Assembly (NCBI GenBank): GCA_034440615.1
Contig: JAOTOM010004376.1
Location: 186,001 to 250,000 of the forward strand
DNA: 64,000 nt
Direction of reading: 5' to 3'
Origin: Ashinkailepas kermadecensis
Taxonomy: Eukaryota > Arthropoda > Thecostraca > Neolepadidae
The notes below the pieces were generated by a model. The model did no database searches and had not been told where the DNA came from. It worked only from the letters and a program-made list of their open reading frames with translations. The translations under genes and the position numbers were made by a program. Position 1 is the stretch's first letter. Every line of letters begins with the position of its first letter. This document shows positions 12,905 to 25,784 of the stretch, piece by piece.

Positions 12905-14895
12905 CCCTTTCCGTATTGGGACACCTTTGCAATCCTGGGGCCTCCTTTACAATCCTGGGGCCTTCTTTGCAATCCTGGAGGCCTCCTTTGCAATCCTGGG
13001 GACTTCCTGTTCATTCCTGGGGGCCTCCTGTGCAATCCTGAAGTCCTCCTTTGCAATCCTGGGGGCCTCGTTTGCAATATTGGGGACCTCCTTTTCAATC
13101 CTGAGTGCCTCCTTTGTAATCCTGGAGGCCTCCTTTGCAATCTTGGGGGCCTCCTTTGCAATCCTGGGGGGCCTCCTTTGCAATCCTGGGGGCCTCCTTT
13201 GCAATATTGGGGACCTCCTTTTCAATCCTGAGTGCCTCCTTTGTAATCCTGGAGGCCTCCTTTGCAATCTTGGGGGCCTCCTTTGCAATCCTGGGGGGCC
13301 TCCTTTGTAATACTGGAGGCCTCCTTTGCGTTCCTGGGGGCCTCCTTTGCAATCCTGGGGCCTCCTTTGTAATCCTGGAGGCCTCCTTTGAATTCCTGGG
13401 GCCTCCTTTGCATTCCTGGAGACCTCCTTTGCATTCCTGGGGGCTTCCTTTGCAATCCTGGGGGTCTTCTTTACAATCCTTGGGGCCTCCTTTGTATTCC
13501 TGGGGGCCTCCTTTGCAATCCTGGAGTCCTCCTTTGCATTCCTGGGGGCCTCCTTTGCATTTCTGGAGGCCTCCTTTGCTATCTTGGGGGCCTCCTTTGC
13601 AATCCTGGGGCCTCCTTTGTAATACTGGAGTACTCCTTTGCAATCCTGGGGGCCTCTTTTGCAATCCTGGGGCCTTCTTTGTAATCCTGGAGGCCTTTTT
13701 TTTTGCAATCCTGGGGCCTCCTTTGCATTCCTGGGGGCCTCCTTTGCAATCTTGGGGGCCTCCTTTGCAATCCTGGGGGCCTCCTTTGCAATCCTGGGGG
13801 CCTCCTTTGCAATATTGGGGACCTCCTTTTCAATCCTGAGTGCCTCCTTTGCAATCCTGGAGGCCTCCTTTGCAATCTTGGGGGCCTCCTTTGCAATCCT
13901 GGGGGCCTCCTTTGTAATACTGGAGGCCTCCTTTGCGTTCCTGGGGGCCTCCTTTGCAATCCTGGGGCCTCCTTTGTAATCCTGGAGGCCTCCTTTGAAT
14001 TCCTGGGGCCTCCTTTGCATTCCTGGAGGCCTCCTTTGCATTCCTGGGGGCTTCCTTTGCAATCCTGGGGGGTCTTCTTTACAATCCTTGGGGCCTCCTT
14101 TGTATTCCTGGGGGCCTCCTTTGCAATCCTGGAGTCCTCCTTTGCATTCCTGGGGGCCTCCTTTGCATTTCTGGAGGCCTCCTTTGCTATCTTGGGGGCC
14201 TCCTTTGCAATCCTGGGGCCTCCTTTGTAATACTGGAGTCCTCCTTTGCAATCCTGGGGGCCTCTTTTGCAATCCTGGGGCCTTCTTTGTAATCCTGGAG
14301 GCCTTTTTTGCAATCCTGGGGCCTCCTTTGCATTCCTGGGGGCCTCCTTTGCAATCCTGGGGACCTCCTTTGTAATCCTGGGGCCTCCTTTGCATTCCTG
14401 AGGGCCTCCTTTGCAATCCTGAAGTCCTCCTTTGCGATCCTGGGGGCCTCCTTTGCATTCCTGGGGGCCTCCTTTGCATTTCTGGAGGCCTCCTTTGCTA
14501 TCTTGGGGGCCTCCTTTGTAATCCTGGGGCCTCCTTTGTAATACTGGAGTCCTCCTTTGCAATCCTGGGGGCCTCTTTTGCAATCCTGGGGCCTTCTTTG
14601 TAATCCTGGAGGCCTTTTTTGCAATCCTGGGGCCTCCTTTGCATTCCTGGGGGCCTCCTTTGCATTCCTGGGGGCCTCCTTTGCAATCCTGGGGCCTCCT
14701 TTGTAATCCTGGAGGCCTCCTTTGCAATCCTGGGGGCCTCCTTTGCATTCCTGGGGGCCTCCTTTGCAATCCTGGAGTCCTCCTTTGCGATCCTGAAGGC
14801 CTCTTTTGCAATCCTGGGGGCATCCTTTTCAATACTGGGGCCTCCTTTGTAATCCTGGGGGCCTCCTTTGTAATCCTGGGGGCCTCCTATCCTCT
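12905..14895. repeat. 21-bp array with higher-order units of about 608 and 311 bp
   Basis: About 95 copies of a roughly 21-bp monomer, CCTCCTTTGCAATCCTGGGG G, with variants CATTCC, TAATCC and CTATCTT. The variant order repeats: TTACAATCCTTGGGGCC recurs 608 bp apart (13471, 14079), and CTTTGCTATCTTGGGGG recurs at 13576, 14183 and 14494. Open frames on both strands here are artefacts of a 21-bp period. Confidence 0.95.
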
Positions 14896-17800
14896 CCTAG
14901 GTGACTCTTTTTTTCAAATTAGGGGCCTCCTCTCACGTCTTGGAGGCCTCCTCTCATGTCTCGTCGGCCTCCTTGCTCACTTTTTTTGCTGTGCATTCCC
15001 GAATAGGGGCCTCCTGAAATTTCAGGGGGGCGGCGCCCCCCAGTCTCACGGCAGGGGGGGCGACTCCCCCTGCCCCCCCCCGGTGGCGACGCCCTTGATC
15101 CTCTCACTACTTCCAACTTTCCCTTACATGATAACACAAAATAGCTTTGGTATGATTTGTTAAAACTGTGGATTTCATTTTTTTGTAAATGCAGTGACGG
15201 GGGAAGAACACAGTGGTGTACAGGGAATTAGGCCAAAAGGAAATATGTGTTTTACTTCATTGACATCCAACTACAATGCTGGTGTGGTATGTATGTCATG
15301 TCCTGTTCATATCACGTGTTGATGAAGCAAACCACATGATCGCCGACATTCAAGGAAACCTACGATCAGGTAGATTAACGGCTTATTGAGGGGAGAAAGT
15401 GACCAACCCGTGCGCCATCACCGGAAGTGCCGGCATAGATTCTAAAGATGTGAAAACTTACCAGACAGAATGTCTACCACAATTGTAAAAGTTAAATGCA
15501 AGTTCAGACCACCAGTCACGGCATCGCTACCTATATCCAGCAAGACGCCTTCCGGGATCCATGGCAGGTGATGCTTGGTATGCTTCGCCTCCGCATGGAA
15601 AATGTTCTATGGTACATGATGGCAGCCTTGTCACACTTCGCAACGAAATGCTATAGCTGCAATAATGCAGACGCTGAAGCTGGTTGCGTGTGGCATTGCA
15701 AAGTGCCTGCTTCAAACAGACTCGAAAGCAAATCACATTTTATTCCATCATATTTCTGCCGAGCAGACAGCAGAACAAGAAGCAATTTCGTCTTCCTCGC
15801 TAGAAATGCCGAACTGTTTAATTGCCACACCATGTAGGAAGGTGTCAAACCATGGAGGAAGTTGTCAAAACATGGAGGAACTATGGAGGAATGAATCAAA
15901 ATTCAACAAACATCACCACATAAAATGGCCTCACCATGCCGCACGATGGATGCCACACGATGGAAGAGGGTGTCGAAACTAAACAAGCATGACCCCATAC
16001 AAAAAATGGATATGGGGGAAAATAAATATGTCAGAATCTTGTAGCTTAAAACATGCAACTGTCAGAGAATGAAACTGCATAGCCGTGCTTATTCCGTGGT
16101 TCCGGGATGCGCGGTTACGAAGTTATGAGGCTCTTAAACTCGCTATTCTCTGATAAGGCCGGACCGGTCGCCCAGGTTGAAGTGTGTGCGGTGGTTGAGG
16201 GAAGTCGCCCGTCCTTCGGCCCCTCTGGTAATGAAATTGAATGCATTTTGCTTCTTTTCATCACCAGCTCGATTTATCATTCGCTTGTGCGCATATCCGT
16301 GACGTGACCATTGGCTGGATTGAGTGATGAGTCGGCTAGTATAAGGCGCAGTTAGTGGTGCTGGCCGGGGGCTCAGCTGACTCAGAGGCCGTCAGCTGTG
16401 GTTCTCCCACACTCAAAGGCGCAGGATCGGCCAGCATGCCGCGGCAGAAACTTTGGAGCAGACCGCAGCTGCGACAGGATCGGACTTGTGCTTTGTAATC
16501 CTGGAGGTGGGGAGAACAAATTGTGGGGTGGCCGAATACGGAATTGATATTTACCCTTCAACTTGTGACATCGGAACCTCAGCTTGCACTTTCCAGTGAA
16601 TCTTAACCACTTTATCACAGAGCAGTTCATTGTCAAACAGCATCATTCAAGCCCCAAATGAGGAAAATGAGGATATTCTCTGAATGCAAAAAGTCCGGTA
16701 AGACCCAATTTTTCCTTTCCTGAGCTGCGCTATCTTGACAGCCCCAGAAAACATCCATCGTATTGCGTTCACAAAGCATTTCTGAACGCACTTGCATTTC
16801 TGAAACCAATAAATCCGCTTTCGGAAATTAGGCATAGCGGCACGCATGCCACATTTGAACGCGCTATGGCGTACTGTCGGGATAGGTTTTACCTGTTTCC
16901 GCACGTCCTGTATTTCGGCGCAAGTCGGACCCGATGGAGTGCGATAGATAGAGTGCCTGCACAGACTGACACGAAAGCGTAGTTGTCGGCCCATAGGCTA
17001 GTCGTCTCGGCATGGTACGCGATCCTGCGCCTGCAGCATAGGAGACCCATAGCCCCCCCCCCCCCCCTCCACCGCCCTTGGCGTCGGTCGGTGAGCACGA
17101 CTAATGGTGCCGAATGTTGGAATAATTCAGCTGCAACAAATGCATGAAAAGCAAAAGGCAAAATGAAATTGATGTTTGTCAGTTAAGCAATTACCTCAAT
17201 GAACAACCGATGTTGTCATAATACCTTGGGCCAGCACCCCAAATGGTTTCGGGGCGCTATTTATGGGGCCATTATCATTATTAACTGAAGTAGGTTCGCT
17301 TGTGTGTGTGTACAGGAAGGTTCACAGTTCAGGAACGGATACGCATCTATTTTACAAAGTATCCTTGAATAATTGTTCAAATACGTATTACGACGGAGCT
17401 GGTCGAGAAAGTTAGGGATATTTGTGATTTACAAAGTCGTTCCAGCATCATTGACATTATATATGCGGTAACCTTCCATCTTTTCTGTCTCGTCGCCTAG
17501 TAACAACTCTAAGTTTTCTGAAATCGTGTCCTAATGAGAACTCTGCAGGTGGCGTTGCTATCTCATGATAGGCGACCCTGGCGTCCCACAGACATTAACT
17601 CTCCTTACAATTTAAATAACACGGAAAGTAATGCTGATTTCGCTCATTCGAGTCCATGATTGGGAGTAGGACGTTATGTTCCACCATCTTTGTCATCTAT
17701 ATCTATTCATTCAAATAGGGTGAGTTCCTTCTCCACACCAAAAAATTGCACACAATTCGCGTTAACTTCGCGTTTGTGGGCACCGCTGACGTCACCAAAG

Positions 17801-19164
17801 TAGCCCAGACTGGGCTGCCAGATACGCTCGACCCCTGACCTGGTCTGACCTAGGGCGGTCTGACCCAGGGATCCGACCACCTGAACTGTGATGCCACCAA
17901 GAGAATCAGGTGTCGGATGTCTAGATTCAACCAGCCTCTAAAGCAGCATGGATCCCTCCCATCGCAGCGTCACCCATGACAACACGTGGAGTTCCCATCG
18001 AGTAGGTCGATGTCTGGTGTCTGATATCGTGCGAAGACCATCAAAAAGACGGTAGATGGTACAGAAGACCATCGAAAAGACGGCGGATACGCGGAGGCGC
18101 CGCTCCCTCATCCTCGGCCAGCACCCTGAACTAGAGAGGGTGAGCAGGGAGGGGAGTCAGCCCTCAGACATGCCCACGGTCGGCCGTTCTCTGACCGTCC
18201 ACTCGTCTATCGCGCGAACCTGGGGCTTGCTTCATTTCCGCTGTGAGGTATTCTCAGCACCAATGGATATCTGCCACGTCGCGGGGAAGCCATGAAATCC
18301 GTGTGAAGTGCCATGTGACGTCATGCTCTGTGTCGATGCACGATCAAAGGGAAAAACCTGGCGATGCGCTTGGATTACAACAGCTAAGGAAGCACCCAAC
18401 GAACCCTCAGTGCACATCGCGCGACTCATGGTGTGCGACTCCCTCATGGTGTGCGACTCCGCCGCCCGCGGCGCAGCAGGGGAGGAAGCCGAGGCTGACC
18501 ACCTGCTGGACGACAAGTCGGTTACGGAGATCACTCTCTGCCGGCGACTTGGTGTTCGGGAGCTCGCTCCCTGCTTGGTGTTGCGGGACTCGCTCGCCAG
18601 GTCACGCGGTTCATGGGTGGGATGAGCGTACCCCTCCCTCTCCCCTCACACCCAACACCCTGTACACCAGTACGGTGTCGATATGAAGTTAGCGCGCACA
18701 AGCCATGTGCGAAAAGATGTGCCAGTTTCGCCAGAGTTTCGCCGCAGTGCCATGATATCTGCTCATTTGCTGTCCGGTTATTTCCCACGGCCGTCTGAAT
18801 GTGTTGTGCTTGTGGTGCTCCCGTTCAGCCGAATTCTGAACAGTCGTCGGTATTCATCGCCACCGGCCAAGACAAGGCAGATAGACAGGCCAGCACCTTA
18901 CAAATTCGAATGCTTCACTTATGTTTATGCATGTGAATTCATTACTTTGAAGAATGAAGCTACCTGTCGGTGTTTGTTGAGCGATTCTGTGGTATGTCGT
19001 TGCCGAGTTATGAGTCCTCCGGCGTTGCTGGGGGGGGGGGGGTCGGACCGGACCGACCACTCTCGGCGATTTTTCTGTCGCTTTGAGAAGACCTCTCGGC
19101 CTGCGGTTTGGCTTCCAACAATGTGTGAAACACAGGCTGTGATTTATATTCACAGTGCAGCTTT
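14896..19164. other. No gene recognised
   Basis: G/C-tract sequence at 15020-15095 (GGCGACTCCCCCTGCCC) contains GGTGGCGACGCCC, an inverted partial match to 8.04 kb. The rest is mixed-composition sequence with short frames only. Confidence 0.5.
17053..17070. repeat. Poly-C tract
   Basis: A short run of C that may vary in length between assemblies. Confidence 0.9.
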
Positions 19165-19454
19165 GCCCTCTCCACACGGCCACAGCATACAGAGGCCTCC
19201 AAACTGCTGCCTATTCAGCGGTCACAGCATACAGAGGCCTCCAAACTGCTGCCTATTCAGCGGTCACAGCATACAGAGGCCTCCAAACTGCTGCCTCTCC
19301 ACACGGTCACAACACACAGAGGCCTCCAAACTGCTGCCTATTCAGCGGTCACAGCATACAGAGGCCTCCAAACTGCTGCCTCTCCACACGGTCACAGCAT
19401 ACAGAGGCCTCCAAACTGCTCCGGCGCTGCCAGCAACAGCAGCAGCAGCAGCAG
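19165..19454. repeat. 42-bp array (6 copies) followed by a CAG run
   Basis: The unit is CACAGCATACAGAGGCCTCC then AAACTGCTGCCTATTCAGCG GT, with a TCTCCACACG variant. CAGCAACAGCAGCAGCAGCA follows. The 42-bp period keeps a frame open, which is why it looks coding. Confidence 0.92.
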
Positions 19455-19703
19455 ATCACGCAGTGGACCATAAAGTCATAAAGTGTTAAGGCTTAATAAG
19501 AGCCACAGGGGCCCATCTGGGTTAAGCCTATCTAGAAAAGGTACTAGAAATGTACATATTCTCACCCCAATCAATCCCTTATCCCAAGTTCCTAGGAAGC
19601 TATATATCCCAGCCTATCTAGCATCATCCACTTGCTATTGCATAACACCCTCAACAATTGCAAGCTCCTCCCATCATACCCATTGTGCTACCATAGCCCC
19701 TGC

Positions 19704-20430
19704 TTAAAGGGGTCTGTGCCGTGCACACTTAACATAAATCTCACCCCATCTATCCAAATTAGAACTCAAAAACAAGATTTTACTGTCTAAAAATTTGTCC
19801 ACCCTACTTTTAAATACATTCAATGAGGAACTCCCCACAACATCAGCAGGCAGCCCATTCCACTGATCAACAACCCTTTTGATCAACAACAATTTTGTAC
19901 ATTTCAATCATGTCCCCCCTTAATCTCCTATACTTGAGTGAGTACATATCTAATGCCACAAGCCTTTCTCCATATTCTAAGCTACCTATTCCACTGATGA
20001 GTTTAGTTGCTTTGCGTTGCACTCTTTCTAACTTGTCTATATCTTTTTCTAGGTAGGGGCTCCAAGCTTGCACATAATATTCCAAGTGGGGTCGCACATA
20101 TGCTAAGTACAGTTTTTTCATGACTTCCTTGCTCTTATATATCACACTTCTATTAATGAGTCCCAGCATTCTGAGTGCCCTGTTCCTAGCTGAGCTACAT
20201 TGTTTCTCTGCTTTAAGGTCTTTCGAAACCAACACACCTAAGTCCCTTTCCTCTCCAATAACATCCAGTTCCCTCCCTCCCATTGTATATCTGAAAGTCT
20301 CACCTCCAGACCACAGATGCATAACCTTACACTTGTCATAGTTGAATGACATCTGCCATTGATCAGCCCACTTTTTTAGGTCCTCCAAGTCTAGTTGAAT
20401 ATTACTAGATTGATCACAACTGTTTGCCAC
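19704..20430 (-). pseudogene. LINE reverse transcriptase C-terminal fragments
   Basis: Frame 19867-20430 begins just after the stop downstream of FADD and carries DLKKWADQWQMSFNYDKCKV and LERVQRKATKLI. A further frame (19704-19907) supplies the typical CR1 ending RVVDQWNGLPADVV. The two overlap in different frames, so a frameshift lies near 19.88-19.91 kb. Confidence 0.85.
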
Positions 20431-20432
20431 TC

Positions 20433-21284
20433 CTACCAGTTTATGTCATCAGCAAATTTGAACACCCTATTCCTCAGCCCTACCTCAATGTTATTCACAA
20501 AGATGATAAAGAGAAGTGGCCCTAGAACAGAGCCCTGTGGTACTTCACTCAGAACATCCCTCCAATCAGATTTACGTCCATTTAACATTACCCTTTGTTT
20601 CCTTCCCCTCAACCATGCTTCAATCCAACCTAGAACTTTTCCAACAATCCCATGGTGCTGTAGTTGATGAATTAGCCTCCTATGTGGAACTTTATCAAAA
20701 GGTTTGCTAAAGTCCAAGTACACAACATCCATCCTGCTTTGATTGTCTACTTCTTTAGTAACATACTCCATGAACTCCAAAAGGTTAGTTAAACAAGACC
20801 TTCGAGATCGAAATCCATGTTGAGTATCCCTTAAAAGATTGTGCCTATCAAGATGAATCTGAACATTCTGCTTAACCAGATTTTCTAGTACCTTGCAAAC
20901 TATTGAGGTCAAACTGACTGGCCTGTAGTTCCCTACACACTTCATACTTCCCTTTTTGAAAATTGGAACTACATTCGCATTTCTCCAATCTTCAGGCACT
21001 TCAGAGTATTCCATAGACCGCCTGAAAAGTATACCTAGAGGAACTGCTAAAGCTTTAGCACACTCTACTAGGACCCTAGCATATATATCATCTGGTCCAG
21101 AAGCTTTATTAAGTTTTATATTCTGCAACTGCTTTTCTACAGCTTCTGTAGTTATTGTAAGATACTCCAACCTATCACCTGTCATGGCATAAGATTCAGT
21201 TGTTTCTATTCTACCAGAATTCTCTTTAGTAAAGACTGATGAGAATTGCTTGCTCAAGGGATTCAACAATATCACAATCATCAA
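20433..21284 (-). pseudogene. LINE reverse transcriptase, main fragment
   Basis: This frame of 283 codons has the CR1-type motifs in order: NKASGPDDIYARVL, WRNANVVPIFKKG, NYRPVSLTSIVCKVLE, QHGFRSRRSCLTNLLEF, VVYLDFSKPFDKVPH, VPQGSVLGPLLF and the catalytic FADD. A stop two codons after FADD breaks it. Confidence 0.9.
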
Positions 21285-21447
21285 CCACTAATTCCTCCAT
21301 CTACCTCCAGTGGTCCTACACTACACCTTTTTAGCCTTAAATTTGTAGAAACTAAAGAATCTCTTAGCATTACCTGCTGAACATTCCCGAGCTAATTTTA
21401 TTTCAGCCAGTCTTTTAGATGCCCTAAAACACCTCCTAACTTTATTT

Positions 21448-21987
21448 CTAGCTATTTGATATGATTTGAGGCTTTACCTCAGTGTTAGCATATTTTAGTT
21501 TCTTGAATGCCTGCTTCTTTGACTCCAGTAAATGCTTTACTTCCCTGGTCAGCCATGAAGGGTGCTTAACCCTGGTTAATCTAATTTGCCTATTGGGAAT
21601 GAACCTATCCTGACCTTGAAATAGTTTATATTTTATCATTCTCCACATTTCATAAGCATCTAAGCCTTTCAATAAGTCTTCCCAATGAATTTCATTCAGG
21701 AAGATCCCGAACTCATTGTAATTCCCTTTAGCAAAATTTGGAATCAATGTCTTATTGGTTCCTACATTTCCAACATACAATGAGAAGCGTATAATGTTGT
21801 GATCACTATTACCCAAAGTCTCTCCTATGTTCACATTTTGTACAAAATTTTCCTCATTAGTAAGCACAAGATCTAATATTTCATTTTCCCTTGTAGGTTC
21901 ATGTATCATTTGAAAAAAGAAATTCTCCTCAAAACAATCCATGAAGCTTCTTCCTGATTTGTTTAGACCTATAGTTTTGCTTCCCAA
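21448..21987 (-). pseudogene. LINE endonuclease C-terminal fragment
   Basis: This frame of 179 codons carries EPTRENEILDLVLTNEENFV and NSDHNIIRFSL; the SDH triad matches the APE-type endonuclease of CR1/jockey elements. The N-terminal half of the endonuclease is absent because the element is 5'-truncated. Between 21285 and 21447 the expected linker is still recognisable (ARECSAGNAKRFFSFYKFKA) but contains stops. Confidence 0.82.
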
Positions 21988-22229
21988 TCCTGTTATGTTG
22001 AACCATGTCGGATTTTTATGTCGGGGGCTGGCGGTCGCGTGATGTGGTCAGGCTGCTCGACTGGGCACACTGCGTCGCGCCGGCACCGGCGGCGGCACCA
22101 TCACTATGCGCACACACGGCCTGCTTCAGACCTCAGACCCGCACCGGGCCATTGTCAACTGTAGCGGACCGCCGAAAACACTGCCGGCACGGCCGTGTCC
22201 TGTCCTGTCACTTGCTGGGTCGTGCTGTT

Positions 22230-22495
22230 GTCGCGCTGTGCTGCGTGGCTGCACAGATAGCTGCTGTGGCGCTGTGCTGTGTGGCTGCCATATGGCTGGT
22301 GTTGTGCTGCGCTGTGTGGCTGCCATATGGCTGCTGTGGCGCTGTGCTGTGTGGCTGCTGTGGTTCTGTACCGTGTGGCTGCCATATGGCTGCTGTGGCG
22401 CTGCGCTGTGTGGCTGTCATATGGCTGCTGTGGCGCTGTGCTGTGTGGCTGCTGTGGTTCTGTGCCGTGTGGCTGCCATATGGCTGCTGCGCGTA
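22230..22495. repeat. About 30-bp GCTGTGTGGCTGCCATATGG array
   Basis: Alternating GCTGTGTGGCTGCCATATGG and CTGCTGTGGC blocks of slightly variable length, directly followed by the 31-bp array. Confidence 0.88.
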
Positions 22496-22499
22496 GGAC

Positions 22500-22790
22500 C
22501 TGCCCTGACCCGACCCTGAGCCGGTAGGGCCTGCCCGGACCCGACCCTGAGCCGATAGGGCCTGCCCGGACCCGACCCTGAGCCGGTAGGGCCTGCCCGG
22601 ACCCGACCCTGAGCCGGTAGGGCCTGCCCGGACCAGACCCTGAGCCGGTAGGGCCTGCCCTGACCCGACCCTGAGCCGGTAGGGCCTGCCCGGACCAGAC
22701 CCTGAACCTTGGCCTGCTGCCGACCCTGACCCATAGGGCCTGCCCGGACCAGACCCTGAGCCGGTAGGGCCTGCTCAGACCAATTCGAAC
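22500..22790. repeat. 31-bp array, about 9 copies
   Basis: The unit is GGGCCTGCCCGGACCCGACC followed by CTGAGCCGGTA. Copies are nearly identical. Confidence 0.92.
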
Positions 22791-24799
22791 CTTGCCGTGG
22801 ACGACCCAGGCGCACGGCAACAGTTCAATAACACGGACTGTGTGCCACACCAATGTGCCACAGGTATCCGAAGGTCCGCCACCTACTCACCTACCCACAC
22901 TTGTTTGGATGGCAACGTGAACACAGGTATCCGAAGCGCATTTCCTGTCGGCGCTAATCAAGAGCCTCAATTTGCCTTCAATTCACAGCCAAACACACGT
23001 TAATTATGTCATTACGTGTAGCCGGCCTCCCAGAGCGGGGTACAGCGCCGCGTGTCGAAATGAGTGGGAGGAAGTGGGGGGCGGCGGGGCCGGGGCGGCC
23101 TGGACGACCCCCCTGCTGAAGCAGGTGGCGGCGGACCCCACAGAAGCCGGCGCTACCGACAAAGGGTCGGCCCGGCACGGCCCGACGGCAGATGCCCCGG
23201 GATTTCGCAGCGGGGGTCCGGTCCGGGGTCAGGGTCGGGGCGTCCCCTGGCGGACGGACGCGCCGGCCGGGCGTGTGGCGTGTGGGGGTGTCGCCGGTCT
23301 GATGAGGTGTGATGTCAGGGGGACAGAAGGGGCGACGCGGGGGGGGGCGGGGGACAGACTGCGCGGCAGCGTTCACCAAGGGTCGCGTCGACTAGCTGTC
23401 TACCAGCACCGGCCAGACGATCCATCGCAGAACCTTGAGCGACCGTTGTACCACGGATCGCACTGGCAATGTCCGACTTCGCGATGGAGAAGTGCAATAC
23501 GAGATGTGTTGCTTCAAGTCATAGAGTCCTAGAGTGTTAATAAAAGCCACAGCGGTCCATCTGAGCTAAGCCGATAAAGAACAGATCTAGGGAAAAGGCC
23601 GTCACACGCAATCAATATCACCTCCTGATTTCCATGGGAACTATCCACCCCAGCTTACCTGTCACCGTTCGGTCGATACTTCATAGAACACTCCTGAACT
23701 CCCATCAACATTTTTTTTCAACTCCTCCGATCATGGTCATTGGGTGGAGGAGCTTACCCTGTATTTACCATATTTCAATAGATTCGGATATCACAGTAGC
23801 CCAATGAGTTCGATCGTTCTTCAGAACTCATTGTGTAACATTGACCGGGCGTTTCAGCTTCTTTTGCTCCCGCCTTTTAGTATCTTCCCTTTGCAGGCCC
23901 CCTGTCGCTCTCATTAATCCTCAACACTTGATGCCGTCATAAATTGATGACGATAGAATAGGACAAGTAGAGAGCTCTTGTACTTGTCTCTTGCACTCTG
24001 CTACATATACATGATGTCCAGACACAAAAACACATCATCGGAAACCAAACAAACAAAAAACGAACAAATCTGTTTCCTACTGCTGTGGAAACGATGGGTG
24101 TTCAAAACATTTGTCATGAACTTTGACCGTGATGGGCTATCCCCATCTGCACTCATTTCAAGTCGTGCCTAAGTTCGATACATCTTATTTATCTAGACTG
24201 TGAAATGGATCATTTGGGGGGTGAAGTTGCGCGGAGCTGAGCTTATATTTGCATGGTCCAGAATACAACGATTTGAGCGGAAACTTGTAGCTCCTCTAGT
24301 TTCTGGGAATGGCCGGCGAATTTTGGTGAATGCGATTTTCAACTGATGATGTTTGGATTTCGAGGTTGCCCATCGATTGAGGTTGCCCATCTTTGGTGTT
24401 TGAAAAACACCAAGCATTTCTTATATGTCTATTCGCTCTGGTCATTTTGCTGTGGCTGTGGCTGTCCTAATGGCGAAGCTGCAGCTGTGGCTGTCCTGAC
24501 GAAGCGCCATTTTAGACGCTATCCAGCCCACGCTACATGTTCCCTTCACCTTGCAAGCTCCTCAAGTTCCCTCGTCAGCAAATGATCGCTGGATTGTACT
24601 ACTCTGGAGCCACGTGGAGTGTAAACATGAACATGACCAGGATGCAAACCTTTGCCGAACTGGCAGGACAATAGTTCAGTCCAAACCATGATTCACCTTA
24701 CATGGTGTTGGGTCAATTGGAATGCAAGATTCATTACCTGAAAATAGTGCCAGTGCTAGTAAACACTATTAGTCATCGTAAGTGTGTTCTAAAACAATA
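22791..24799. other. No gene recognised apart from a LINE 3' end
   Basis: 23040-23400 is strongly GC-rich with open frames on both strands but no conserved motif. 23600-24800 is ordinary AT-richer sequence. Confidence 0.5.
23520..23585 (-). mobile_element. Diverged CR1-like LINE 3' end
   Basis: On the minus strand it reads CTCAGATGGACCGCTGTGGC then TTTTATTAACACTCTAGGAC and a CTATGACTT tail. This is a diverged match to the LINE 3' ends at 5.2 and 19.5 kb. Confidence 0.55.
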
Positions 24800-24875
<76 letters not shown>

Positions 24876-24885
24876 TATAATTATA
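24800..24885. repeat. (TA)n microsatellite
   Basis: About 85 bp of TA dinucleotides. Confidence 0.97.
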
Positions 24886-25254
24886 TCACATGCATTTTAC
24901 TCTATCTGGCTCCGTCCTTCTCCACATGTGACTATCAACTTAGTCGCTGCGAGCAGATAGTTGCACGATAAAAGTTACAATCTAGCAACCTAGTTCTTGA
25001 TCAAATAAATAGTAGTCCTTGATTGAAGCAAGAGTAATCCTATTAGTTCTAGCATAACATATTGCCTATTGATCCGGATACTTATTGCCTAGGTGTGTTC
25101 AGACGGCAGTTTTGCACATTTTGTTTTACTTGTCAGTTGCGAATTACTGTTTATTATTTAGCGGATTCATAAATGCGATCCCAGTTCAGTTCCTTGAGTC
25201 CTGAGTTTTTTGGTTAATGTTTATTGAAACAATGTAGTCCAGTACGCTTGACCA

Positions 25255-25450
25255 TCGCCCATCAGTTGACTGATATAGTGCAAAATACCGCCAGCCTCCG
25301 AGCCATTAGTTCACTGCAATAGTACAAAATACTGCCAGTCTGAGAACCATCAGTTCACTGCTATAGTGCAAAATACCGCCAGCCTGAGAACCATCAGTTG
25401 ACCGATATAGTGCAAAATACCGCCAGCCTGAGAACTGTCAACAGGCTGCT
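25255..25450. repeat. 44-bp array, about 4 copies
   Basis: The unit includes CCATCAGTTGACTGATATAG and TGCAAAATACCGCCAGCCTG. Starts at 25261, 25305, 25349 and 25393 are 44 bp apart. Confidence 0.9.
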
Positions 25451-25569
25451 CGACGGCTAGTTGTAGAACCATTGTTAAATACAGTCTAAAAGCCACCGGG
25501 TTCAGGGATTAAACACTGAGAAGGGCCCACCCCTCGGTATTTGCTCTTGCGGCGTGAATCGCCGTTACA

Positions 25570-25748
25570 AGAGGCTACGTCCAGTTCTTCTGGATATACC
25601 GCCATGCAGCGGAAAAGGACGTACGTCCCAGTTCCTCTGGATATACGGCCATGCGGCAGGAAAAGAGGCAAGTCCCAGTTCCTCTGGATATACGGCCATG
25701 CGGCAGAACAGGACGTACTTCCCAGTTCCTTTGGATATACGTACATGC
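25570..25748. repeat. 47-bp array, 4 copies
   Basis: The unit includes CAGTTCCTCTGGATATACGG and CCATGCGGCA. Starts are 47 bp apart at 25591, 25638, 25685 and 25732. Confidence 0.9.
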
Positions 25749-25784
25749 ATGATGCATTAGATATGCAGACACGCCGCCAGACTA

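Larger units (their letters stand above)
19473..22010 (-). mobile_element. CR1-like non-LTR retrotransposon (LINE), 5'-truncated and decayed
   Basis: The order on the minus strand is endonuclease C-terminus, reverse transcriptase, C-terminal domain and 3' end. The left boundary is a TTATGACTTTATG-type tail near 19473. The right boundary (about 22010) is where base composition switches abruptly to GC-rich. Coding parts are in at least four frames with stops between them. Confidence 0.88.

Noticed and set aside
12947..14832. 510- and 417-codon frames in the 21-bp array
   Set aside because: They are a consequence of a 21-bp period without stops, with several frames open on both strands.
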